The notes beneath the pieces are model-generated. The model did not search any database, had not been told where the DNA came from, and saw only the letters and a list, made by a program, of their open reading frames with translations. Shown here piece by piece: positions 1 to 6,985 of a stretch of 64,000 bases of DNA. How positions within the stretch are numbered: the first letter of the stretch is position 1; each line of letters begins with the position of its first letter. The stretch spans positions 1 to 64,000 of the forward strand of contig NZ_JASDCF010000016.1 of assembly GCF_030408035.1 (NCBI RefSeq). The letters are read 5' to 3'. Origin of the DNA: Psychrobacter sp. APC 3426 (GTDB taxonomy: Bacteria; Pseudomonadota; Gammaproteobacteria; Pseudomonadales; Moraxellaceae). The translations under genes were made by a program, and so were the position numbers.

Positions 1-115
1 CAGTATCGATAAAGGATTGCATGAGCTGCTTTTGGAAGTCTTTGATGTCATCAAAGCTTTTCATGCTACCAGCCATTTGCTCGGCCAGTTTTTTAATGTC
101 AGATTGAGTAGTCAT
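1..115 (-). mobile_element. 5' end of a transposase gene, probably IS256/mutator family (runs off the window)
   Basis: An open frame starts at the ATG at 113-115 and leaves the left edge after 38 codons. The product begins MTTQSDIKKLAEQMAG and continues with SFDDIKDFQKQLMQSFIDT. This resembles the N-terminus of IS256-family transposases, in which such a leader precedes the 'EMDEHLGY' block, but that block lies outside the window. The family call is therefore an inference from a short stretch. The flanking 118-205 would be the terminal region of the element. Confidence 0.5.
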
Positions 116-205
116 TGCTTATTCTCCGGTTAGTGGATTATAAGCAGTTACACAGTTTTTAGGAAACTCCCCGATAAAAGAGAGCTAGACCGCCCCAGGA
201 TTGAC

Positions 206-250
206 CTATACTTTAACTTCCGTACTATAGCTTTGCTTTTTCTTAGTCAT
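206..250 (-). pseudogene. relic of an IS3-type transposase OrfA start
   Basis: The sequence holds GGAG-(6 nt)-ATG followed by 14 codons (MTKKKQSYSTEVKV) and a stop. Short Lys-rich starts reading 'KKKxSYSTEFK' are typical of IS3-group OrfA proteins, so this looks like the first codons of one that has been cut off by the neighbouring insertion at lower coordinates. Only 14 residues support the call. Confidence 0.35.
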
Positions 251-419
251 GGCAAACTCCTCATCGAGTCGTTAGTTTACTAAGTTTATTTATACGGTTT
301 CCTCAGCATAGCTCAGTGATTACTCAATATGGCATTAAAAAACCGAACGTCTGCTTTAAGGCGCGTTCGAATTACATTGATGACCATGTATGTCAGCAAC
401 CATTCAATCTAAATGACCG
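251..419. other. gap with a possible relic of a heme oxygenase 3' end
   Basis: Bases 290-312 match the reverse-strand end of the adjacent heme oxygenase gene (420-442) at 18 of 23 positions. Both read as Tyr-Ala-Glu-Glu-Thr-Val-stop on the minus strand. Upstream of that the frame carries a stop and no further similarity is obvious. This may be the scar of an IS-mediated rearrangement. No other feature was seen here. Confidence 0.3.
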
Positions 420-998
420 TTACACCGTTTCTTCAGCATAATTTACTTGTCGAATGACCCTTTTAAAAAATGCAAAGGCATCTTCAGCTCCTTTTAATGC
501 TTGTTGGCGTTGTGTTAGTGTCAATTCTAAGCCATCTAATTGCTCTTTAAATTTACGCCAATGCACCATTCTGCCATCTTTATGTGCAGATAGGTGTTTT
601 GCACCATGAGTACTTGTAAGTTCAATTTTTTGAGCTTCTTTATATAAAATTGCGGCGCCTAAATTTGAACCTTCAGAGCAATAAAGCCAACCAATAGATT
701 CAAACTCACTTGGACTAGGTATAGCCTCATCGACTAACATAGTCTTAACATGAAGGTCTTGCATGTCCATGGCTACTTGTTCTAAGCGTGATAGACTATT
801 AAGTCCCTTAATCTTAAGGTTTAAGCTGGGATTCTCATAGATAGGTTTCAAAACTTCGTGAAAAGCATTTTGTGCTTGTAAAAATTTACTGTAATTTTCT
901 ATAGAGGCAAATGGTTCCATAGATAAAACGAGCATGTCAACACTATCATGTGTTTGGCGGGAGTGCTTTTTTAATGTTTCACTAAGAGGTAAGTTCAT
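420..998 (-). CDS. hemO: heme oxygenase (biliverdin-forming, HemO/PigA-like)
   Basis: A 192-residue cytoplasmic enzyme that would open heme oxidatively to release iron, biliverdin and CO. The N-terminal helix has the pattern LKKHSRQTHDSVD, with H17 placed as the proximal heme ligand. The distal helix shows the Gly-rich segment EGSNLGAAILY, and a C-terminal GARH-like 'GAKHLSAH' stretch follows. The length is normal for bacterial heme oxygenases (about 190-210). I chose the ATG at 996-998, which has AGGA seven bases upstream; a GTG directly before it is also possible. It lies 142 bp downstream of a heme/hemoglobin receptor gene on the same strand, so it probably handles the heme brought in by that receptor. 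The exact biliverdin isomer cannot be predicted. Confidence 0.88.
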   Translation of the reverse strand: MNLPLSETLKKHSRQTHDSVDMLVLSMEPFASIENYSKFLQAQNAFHEVLKPIYENPSLNLKIKGLNSLSRLEQVAMDMQDLHVKTMLVDEAIPSPSEFESIGWLYCSEGSNLGAAILYKEAQKIELTSTHGAKHLSAHKDGRMVHWRKFKEQLDGLELTLTQRQQALKGAEDAFAFFKRVIRQVNYAEETV

Positions 999-1140
999 CA
1001 CTGTTTCCTATATTTATTAATTTAAGGGGCGCTCTCCCATTTCATCCTATTTAGTTAGCTTTTTTTAGATTGAGCGCACGCCAAAATATTTTTGGGTTTT
1101 TATTGATAGTTTTTTATGTATTTTATCCAAGACATATGGG

Positions 1141-3627
1141 CTAAAATTCGTAGGTTAACCCTACTTTGTAATTTCTTCCTGGTGCCGTAAATCTTTCAAT
1201 GCCAACCCCTTGGTCATCTACCATAGAGTTGACGTTTAATTCTGCTAACGAACGCAAGTTATCCCATGGAACATATTTAGCATCAAATAAATTAAACACC
1301 CCTGCTGATAGTTTTAAATTAGAACTTAATTTTTTACTCCCATAAACATCATATACATAAGCCGATTTAGACTTATCAATGTGCTTATAAGGAGCAATGA
1401 CATTTTCATAAGGCATGTTATAACCATTTGATTCTAAGGTAGCTACTTTTGCGTCTTCAGCATGTTTTCTGCCTAAATACCTTAGATTCGCAGACAGTTG
1501 CCAATCCTTTTTAGGGGCTTCATAACCTAACCCGAATGTGACATTCAAAGGCTGAGTCGCAAGTAAGTTGGTTCCTTTATCAGTTTTATCTTTGGCATAA
1601 CTTAAATTAGCAATTACTCGAATATCTCCTTCTAGGTCAGCAAGCTGTCCAACATCCCATACGCCTCCTAAACGCAATCCATAAGTCTCTGCGTCACCAA
1701 TATTTTGGGCGCTGAGTATATTTATAGAAAGGGGTGAACAAACCGGTTGGCCGGTCGAATAATCTTCATAGCATCGTTGTTGTTCCTCTTGAGAATTCAA
1801 CAAACTGATAAAGTCACTATATTTAGTATAGAAACCTATAGCTGTAAAACTTAAATCTTGAAACTGGCCAGACAAGCTAAGTTCATGATTGATAGATTTC
1901 TCAGGCTTAAGATGAACATTGGGCGTCAAACTGTTTCCCATCATCTCAAATGCTGAATACATTTGGCTGGTAGCGGGTGCCATGAATCCTGTAGATAGCT
2001 GATACTGGGTCTGTAAATATGGGCTAAGTTTGTAGTTTATGGAAAACATCCCTCCTATATTGTCCATTTTATTATTGTGATCAAACTTGCCATTCTCATA
2101 ATCAATACGTACCGGATAATATTTGCTCGCCTTCTCGACGCCTTTTTTATTGATTTCATCCATATAGGGTTTGTAGTTATAATTGTCATACCGAAGTCCA
2201 ATCGTCGTATCGAGCTTTTCCGTTAAATTTATTTTGTCTTGAATGGCCACATTGAAGATATCTTGCTTCACTGAGGGCCCAATAAAGTCGTACCAAGAAC
2301 TGGGGTTGCCTGAAGAAGGAATATAAGTTTCTTCTAAGGTCAATCTATGGTCCGTCTTTGCATATTTTGTATTAACTGACAAAGTATGAGAGCCTAGCTT
2401 CTCAGTTTCTAACGGTAAGCTTGTTGCCTCTATACTTAGTTGTATGGTTTTGTCCTCTTGAGGCCGATGCATCACTCCATCTACCCTATAAGAGTCAGAT
2501 CCCCATACTTGGCTATAAGTTTCTGTATTAGCCACTCCTGTAATTTTTTGCTGAGTTAAAGTGGTATTGACCTCATCTATGAACTCACTAGTAATAGGTA
2601 GGTATCTATGACTGATGCCATAACTTTCTAATTCTGCAGTATCCTTACCAATTCTTGAAGCAAAAGTCTTTCTGGCAAAGTTATTGGATACTCTATCCGT
2701 TTTTTGTTTAGTGGCATGAAAACCTAATCGGTTTTCTTCGTTCAAATGGAGGTATAACTTTGCTAACGTTGCCTCTGTTGTATAACTTAATGGGTCAGGT
2801 AATATTGCTGCTGTATTAGATCTGTATCCTGTAGAGGGATATTTATAGTCTGGATCATTGATAAAATCATAGGCAGGATCTAGTTTGTTTTTATCGAAAT
2901 CTAACATTCGGTGATTTTTTGTTTCATGTCCTTCACGATGCACATAATTAATTATTGCCTCAACCTTATCGTTTTTCCCTGCTAAACCAAAAGCGTTACT
3001 AAATTCTTCATTGCTATTGCTATAACCTGTTTTGATATAACCACCAAGTTGACGATCAGGTCTTATTAAATCTTCTGGGTCTTTGGTCTTGAAACTAACA
3101 GACCCTCCCATTGCACCACTACCAGAATTAAAAGAGTCCGCCCCGACTTCAAACTCCACCTCTGACAGAAGCTCTACATCGGGTGAAAATCGACCCTCAA
3201 ACATATATCCATAAGCTGAAAATATTTCATTGACTTGCTTATCTGGCAAGCTAACGCCATCTAAGTTTAAAGCTACCCTATTGCCATCTACCCCTCTGAT
3301 GGCGTAGCCATTGCTACCATATCTTCCTGCATCTGCCACACTTATATCAGGGTTATAACGGACTAAATCTTTATCACTGTCAATTAGGTTGTCTGATATC
3401 GTCTTGGCCATTTTAAGGTCGTCCCCTACATTTATAGGGGGCTGCTTATTAGCATAAACAGTTATCGTGTCCATATGTAACATCGGTAAGTTTTCTTCTT
3501 GGTGCTGAGTATCCGCAATGGCTGATTGATACATCAAAGTTCCAACAAGAATACTTAATAGGGTTTTAGACTTACCTTTAAGACTAGGTATATATATCGA
3601 CTTCTTATAAGTTGAATCCTCGTGCAT
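1141..3627 (-). CDS. TonB-dependent heme/hemoglobin-type outer-membrane receptor
   Basis: An 828-residue outer-membrane receptor. It has an N-terminal signal region (hydrophobic stretch near residues 22-38 ending SAIADT), a TonB box (DTITVYAN, about residue 53), then a plug domain with the conserved IRGVDGNRVALNLDGV and GSGAMGGSVSFKT blocks. A long beta-barrel follows and ends in aromatic YEF, as expected for BAM-dependent insertion. The style matches the 'hemoglobin/transferrin/lactoferrin receptor' family. With heme oxygenase downstream and a Fur box upstream (3756-3774), heme or hemoglobin is the likely ligand, but the substrate is inferred. The ATG has AGGA eight bases upstream. It is unrelated in detail to the second receptor at 30712. 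Confidence 0.9.
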   Translation of the reverse strand: MHEDSTYKKSIYIPSLKGKSKTLLSILVGTLMYQSAIADTQHQEENLPMLHMDTITVYANKQPPINVGDDLKMAKTISDNLIDSDKDLVRYNPDISVADAGRYGSNGYAIRGVDGNRVALNLDGVSLPDKQVNEIFSAYGYMFEGRFSPDVELLSEVEFEVGADSFNSGSGAMGGSVSFKTKDPEDLIRPDRQLGGYIKTGYSNSNEEFSNAFGLAGKNDKVEAIINYVHREGHETKNHRMLDFDKNKLDPAYDFINDPDYKYPSTGYRSNTAAILPDPLSYTTEATLAKLYLHLNEENRLGFHATKQKTDRVSNNFARKTFASRIGKDTAELESYGISHRYLPITSEFIDEVNTTLTQQKITGVANTETYSQVWGSDSYRVDGVMHRPQEDKTIQLSIEATSLPLETEKLGSHTLSVNTKYAKTDHRLTLEETYIPSSGNPSSWYDFIGPSVKQDIFNVAIQDKINLTEKLDTTIGLRYDNYNYKPYMDEINKKGVEKASKYYPVRIDYENGKFDHNNKMDNIGGMFSINYKLSPYLQTQYQLSTGFMAPATSQMYSAFEMMGNSLTPNVHLKPEKSINHELSLSGQFQDLSFTAIGFYTKYSDFISLLNSQEEQQRCYEDYSTGQPVCSPLSINILSAQNIGDAETYGLRLGGVWDVGQLADLEGDIRVIANLSYAKDKTDKGTNLLATQPLNVTFGLGYEAPKKDWQLSANLRYLGRKHAEDAKVATLESNGYNMPYENVIAPYKHIDKSKSAYVYDVYGSKKLSSNLKLSAGVFNLFDAKYVPWDNLRSLAELNVNSMVDDQGVGIERFTAPGRNYKVGLTYEF

Positions 3628-3755
3628 TCCAAATTTCCTATAGTAAAAATAAGCACAATTTTCTTCACATCAGCCTCGTCGTCAAAGGAAATAATATTAA
3701 TTGTTAATAACATTGCTGATAGCCTCTTCATATAATAAAACAATATAGTTACATT

Positions 3756-3774
3756 GTAAATGATAATCATTAAC
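3756..3774. promoter_or_regulatory. Fur box upstream of the heme receptor
   Basis: The segment reads gtaaatgataatcattaac and matches 16 of 19 positions of the classical Fur consensus GATAATGATAATCATTATC. It lies 129 bp ahead of the receptor start on the minus strand and between it and the DUF454 gene. Iron-dependent repression is therefore expected. Confidence 0.75.
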
Positions 3775-3863
3775 AAATAGGAAAATATATTATCTTAGAG
3801 TATTTTACTTTTTGCAAAGGCTTAGCAAGGAGTCAGGAAAACGTCTTGTAATAGTAGGAAAAA

Positions 3864-4304
3864 TTAAGCGTCCGGCAGTCGAGACATCCACACAGTAACA
3901 GTGATGCATATTGCGCATGTAACCCAAGCAAGCCACTGCAAACTATCAGAAAATCGGTAAAACAACATACCGCATGACATAGCCATCATTGACCAAGCCA
4001 AATATTTTGCCTTACGAGGAATAGCTCGATGCTGCTGCCAGTTCTTTACCATTTCACCGAACACTTTATGTTTGAGAAGCCACTGATTGAATTTATCAGA
4101 CCCTTTAGCCCAGCATGCTGCCGTTAGTAAAATGAAAGGGGTGGTAGGTAATACTGGAAGAATAATACCGACTAAGCCTATGAAGAAGAAAAAACCGCCT
4201 AGCGCCATAAATAATATTCGTATTATGCGGTTATGATGAATTTGGTTGAGCATTACTTTTTTTTGTAAATTCGATGAATTTGTTGAAGGTTGCACATTGT
4301 TCAT
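3864..4304 (-). CDS. ybaN: DUF454/YbaN-family inner membrane protein
   Basis: A 146-residue membrane protein. After a polar N-terminus of about 27 residues comes the hallmark hydrophobic block GGFFFFIGLVGIILPVLPTTPF. The conserved AACWAKGSDKFNQWLLKHKVFGEMVKNWQ segment follows, and then two further membrane helices near the C-terminus. This is the DUF454 (YbaN) signature. The biochemical role of the family is not established. Members are often seen beside heme oxygenase and heme receptor genes, as here. A Fur box lies 108 bp upstream (4412-4430), so it is likely part of the iron-starvation response. Confidence 0.85.
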   Translation of the reverse strand: MNNVQPSTNSSNLQKKVMLNQIHHNRIIRILFMALGGFFFFIGLVGIILPVLPTTPFILLTAACWAKGSDKFNQWLLKHKVFGEMVKNWQQHRAIPRKAKYLAWSMMAMSCGMLFYRFSDSLQWLAWVTCAICITVTVWMSRLPDA

Positions 4305-4411
4305 AAGAAAGTAGCTCGATAGTTAAAGAGTAGCAGCCAGTTATTTAGCGAACTGCGAATATTTTTATTAGAGAATAAACTGTATTTGCAGGTAGTTTTT
4401 TACAGATTATT

Positions 4412-4430
4412 GTAAATGATAATCATTCAA
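4412..4430. promoter_or_regulatory. Fur box upstream of the ybaN-like gene
   Basis: The segment gtaaatgataatcattcaa matches 14 of 19 positions of the Fur consensus and shares its first 16 bases with the box at 3756. It is placed to control the minus-strand heme island. Confidence 0.65.
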
Positions 4431-4715
4431 TTATCAAAATTATGATGTGTTACTACCCCAATCATTCCAATGAATGAGTGTTTTACGATTTATATTGAAT
4501 ATTTTTGATAAAAGTAGGGCAGTATTTTTTTATGTGAACTAATAGATACTTATATTACAGACCTATACTATCAATCCTGTAGAACTTGACTTAGGGGTTT
4601 TATTTACGCAGTCTGATAATGAAAGTCAAACCACATTTTTCTTGGCGTTCTATAGGCTAACGATAGAAAATATGGTCGCCACTAAGCATAGGCTGTTAAG
4701 AGCCGCTCACTATAA
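4431..4715. other. AT-rich gap, nothing coding seen
   Basis: This AT-rich stretch lies between the divergent heme island and the toxin-antitoxin operon. I see no convincing gene or RNA in it. Confidence 0.5.
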
Positions 4716-4744
4716 TTGCAGAGTGTCTAAATTAGCGGTATAAT
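4716..4744 (+). promoter_or_regulatory. sigma-70-type promoter of the toxin-antitoxin operon
   Basis: A -35-like TTGCAG (4716-4721) and a perfect -10 TATAAT (4739-4744) are separated by exactly 17 bp. They sit 30 bp ahead of the toxin start codon. Confidence 0.65.
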
Positions 4745-4762
4745 ATAGACTATAATCTATAT
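4743..4762. promoter_or_regulatory. palindromic operator of the toxin-antitoxin operon
   Basis: Perfect inverted 7-mers, atataga (4743-4749) and tctatat (4756-4762), flank a 6-bp spacer and overlap the -10 element. This is where a HigA-type antitoxin would be expected to autorepress. The binding itself is inferred. Confidence 0.6.
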
Positions 4763-4774
4763 ATTGGTTTTTAT

Positions 4775-5122
4775 ATGTGGACTGTCATCACAACAGAGCT
4801 GTTCAACCAATGGTTTGATCAGCAAGATGAATCAACGCAAGAAAAAGTACTGGCAGCTTTGGTGGTTTTAGAACAGCAAGGTCCAAGCTTAGGTCGCCCT
4901 TTAGTGGATACGGTGTATGATTCAAAGTTTACCAACATGAAAGAGTTGCGTATTCAGCACAGAGGCAAGCCACTCAGAGCCTTTTTTGCCTTTGACCCAA
5001 AGCGGCAAGCGATTGTGCTGTGTATTGGTGATAAGGGTAATAAAAAGCGTTTTTATAAAGAAATGCTAGCCACTGCAGACCAGCAGTATGAGTGTCACCT
5101 CAGAACTTTAGGAGATCCATAA
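4775..5122 (+). CDS. higB: HigB-like (RelE/ParE superfamily, Gp49-type) toxin
   Basis: A 115-residue protein of the HigB/phage Gp49-like type. It opens with WTVITTELFNQWFDQQ, has the middle block GRPLVDTVYDSKFTNMKELR with a nearby basic RGKPLRAFFAFDP strand, and ends with a KRFYKEML helix. These are the features of ribosome-dependent mRNA interferases, with the conserved K/R residues (NMKELR, KKRFYKE) expected at the active surface. The toxin precedes the antitoxin, the order typical of higBA, and the antitoxin ATG begins two bases after the toxin stop. mRNA cleavage is known for the family; activity here is inferred. Confidence 0.85.
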   Translation: MWTVITTELFNQWFDQQDESTQEKVLAALVVLEQQGPSLGRPLVDTVYDSKFTNMKELRIQHRGKPLRAFFAFDPKRQAIVLCIGDKGNKKRFYKEMLATADQQYECHLRTLGDP

Positions 5123-5123
5123 C

Positions 5124-5426
5124 ATGACTAAGACATTACAAGAGATGTTAGCTGAGCGTTCTTTAGATAGCCAAGCGCGTATTAAACAATTGGCAGAGCA
5201 ACTACTTTTAGAAAACCAGCTGTCTCGTATTCGTGAAGAGTTAGAGATCTCTCAAAAAGAGCTGGCTCAAACCATGGGTATTAAACAGCCTTCATTGTCT
5301 GCTATAGAAAATCGCGGCAATGATCTCAAAATATCGACCATGAAAAAATATGTTGAAGCTATGGGTGGCAAGCTTCGTATCGACGTTGAGCTGCCAACAG
5401 GGAAGCACATAGGCTTTAATGTGTAA
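5124..5426 (+). CDS. higA: HigA-like antitoxin with XRE helix-turn-helix
   Basis: A 100-residue protein. Residues about 33-80 form an XRE-type helix-turn-helix (SRIREELEISQKELAQTM, then IKQPSLSAIENRGNDLKIST). The C-terminal strand LRIDVELPTGKHIG probably contacts the toxin. It follows higB with a one-base gap, and its ribosome-binding sequence (ggag) lies inside the toxin's last codons, which suggests translational coupling. It would neutralise HigB and repress the operon at the palindrome 4743-4762. Confidence 0.87.
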   Translation: MTKTLQEMLAERSLDSQARIKQLAEQLLLENQLSRIREELEISQKELAQTMGIKQPSLSAIENRGNDLKISTMKKYVEAMGGKLRIDVELPTGKHIGFNV

Positions 5427-5451
5427 TAATAAATTCAAGTGATTCAAGCGC

Positions 5452-5483
5452 AAATAAGCCACCTTATTATGGGTGGCTTATTT
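5452..5483 (+). terminator. rho-independent-like terminator after higBA
   Basis: A perfect 12-bp stem, aaataagccacc (5452-5463) and ggtggcttattt (5472-5483), encloses an 8-nt loop just after the antitoxin gene. Its T-rich 3' arm supplies the U-tract. Confidence 0.7.
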
Positions 5484-5740
5484 ATTACTAAGAATAGGCT
5501 AATGTTATTAGGAAAGCACAGTAGCGAGTCCCTTAATTCAAAGGCCTGTTATATATGGTTCCACTATACCGGTCTGTTATAGGTAGTCTGTTAATAGGTT
5601 TTTGGAGCTTTTAAGTTGGTTCCGCTGGGGCATACCATACTTACTAAGCCTTAATGAAGCTTGTAAATATGCTAAAAATTAGCTAGATCAGCATCTTTTT
5701 GGCGTTAACCACTCAAAAAAAGAGTCAGTATGATGGTAGA
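5484..5740. other. gap without a recognisable gene
   Basis: This is a non-coding stretch between convergent higBA and the TRIC gene. Short near-repeats ('ggttccactataccggtctgttata', 'taggtagtctgttataggttt'-like words) are visible around 5540-5610 but no element could be assigned. Confidence 0.35.
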
Positions 5741-5766
5741 AAAATAGAGAGCCTTGAAGGCTCTCT
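5741..5766 (-). terminator. terminator of the TRIC-family gene
   Basis: On the minus strand a 9-bp stem (agagagcct / aggctctct, three-base loop) is followed by ATTTTTCT. It lies about 50 bp past the stop of the gene at 5818. Confidence 0.75.
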
Positions 5767-5817
5767 GAAATAACACAGCTTGCTCGTAGACATCATTACA
5801 ACGGTAGGATCACTATT

Positions 5818-6435
5818 TTATTTCGCATTCTCTAACAAACGAAATACGGGTAATCGCCACTTTGCTCTAACTGCTACCATACGGATTAAGTAACCAGTAA
5901 CTAAACTAATAATGACGCTGACATTACCACTAATAGCAAAATGCTGAAGTATCAAATATAAACAAGCAATGACTAAAGAAACTGAAGCGTATAACTCATG
6001 ATGTAAAACCAATGGGGTTTGGCGACATATTAAATCACGCAGCAATCCACCAAATACACCTGTTGCAATGGCCGCAACTATACAAACACCGTAATGGAGT
6101 CCCATGTTAAGCCCTACTTGACAACCAATGATACTAAAGGCCGCTAGTCCTAAAGCATCCAAACGTATGAAAATGCCATTAAATTTAACAACCCATTTAG
6201 CCAACCAAGTCGTTATAAGACCAGCCACACAAACGATTAATAAATATTTAGGATGTTCTACCCAAGTTAAGGGGTAGTTACCAAGTAGGATATCTCTGAC
6301 ACTACCACCGCCTATCGCTGTTACACTCGCGATAAGCATAACCCCAAACCAATCCATATTTTGTCGTCCCGCGCTTAGTGCCCCCGTCATTGCCTCTGCT
6401 GTAATACCAATAATGTAAACTATACTCAAAAGCAT
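5818..6435 (-). CDS. TRIC-family (YadS/YicG, UPF0126) membrane channel protein
   Basis: A 205-residue protein with about seven membrane helices arranged as two similar halves. Each half carries the family glycine motif: SVTAIGGGSVRDILLG near residue 40 and GVFGGLLRDLICR near residue 128. This is the UPF0126/TRIC fold, whose prokaryotic members form trimeric cation channels. Homologues have also been linked to amino-acid export, so the physiological substrate is open. The RLDALGLAAFSIIG block between the halves is also typical. It is monocistronic with its own terminator. Confidence 0.85.
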   Translation of the reverse strand: MLLSIVYIIGITAEAMTGALSAGRQNMDWFGVMLIASVTAIGGGSVRDILLGNYPLTWVEHPKYLLIVCVAGLITTWLAKWVVKFNGIFIRLDALGLAAFSIIGCQVGLNMGLHYGVCIVAAIATGVFGGLLRDLICRQTPLVLHHELYASVSLVIACLYLILQHFAISGNVSVIISLVTGYLIRMVAVRAKWRLPVFRLLENAK

Positions 6436-6680
6436 GGAATACTCACCTTAAATCTATCTGATAGTGTAAATAAAGGGGGATTTTAGAGATAAAGCTGGTG
6501 TATTACGAATGATAATTTGAATCGTTTTGAAAACATCGAGTATCAATCTATTCTAGTAACAGGAAAACAAAAAAATGCAACGTTATTGTCATTATTTGGT
6601 TTCAGTATCAGAGTCGGGCAGGAATGTACGAATAATAAAGCGAGAGGCCTTCCTAAATTTTGTGTAAGTAGTAATGCAAG
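6436..6680. other. intergenic gap
   Basis: AT-rich sequence holding the presumed promoter of the TRIC gene. No gene or RNA was recognised. Confidence 0.4.
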
Positions 6681-6920
6681 CTAAATGTCAGTTACACAGA
6701 ACCTAGGACACTCTCGAAGCATGTTGTATAACTGAGGATTATTATAACGTGCCTCTAGAGCTGTCTTTTGACCCATTGTGTATGATGATCTTTTTGTTTC
6801 TACCTGCTTTAGAATATTATTAGAATTCCTTTTCATACTAAGGCTTGCAAGCTCTGCTGCAGTTGAAGTAATGAGAGCACTTTTTCTCAAAAACATCTCG
6901 GAAGCTTGCGCTAAAGACAA
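6681..6920 (-). CDS. small hypothetical protein, possibly a gene remnant
   Basis: An open frame of up to 79 codons beginning at a TTG that lies inside one arm of the inverted repeat 6908-6956. An ATG ten codons in gives a 70-residue product starting MFLRKSALIT. It is polar, with two Cys near the end (CPRFCVTDI), and has no signal peptide or motif that I recognise. No good ribosome-binding site is visible. It may be the tail of a gene whose 5' part was replaced when the hsdR-side hairpin arrived, or it may not be expressed. Confidence 0.3.
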   Translation of the reverse strand: MSLAQASEMFLRKSALITSTAAELASLSMKRNSNNILKQVETKRSSYTMGQKTALEARYNNPQLYNMLRECPRFCVTDI

Positions 6921-6956
6921 AAGCAGGTGTTAATCGTCCACTTTTGTCTTTAGCGC
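6908..6956. repeat. perfect 16-bp inverted repeat behind hsdR
   Basis: The arm gcgctaaagacaaaag (6908-6923) is exactly complementary to 6941-6956 across a 17-nt spacer. It starts 29 bp past the hsdR stop. On the hsdR strand no U-tract follows the hairpin, so it is not a textbook terminator, but it could still stop or stabilise the transcript. Confidence 0.8.
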
Positions 6957-6985
6957 GCTCTATATTCTTATCACGCAAAGATCGC

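Noticed and set aside
3555..3776. 73-residue minus-strand frame across the heme receptor promoter
   Set aside because: It overlaps the Fur box and the receptor start, is very rich in Ile/Leu from AT-rich DNA, and has no ribosome-binding site.
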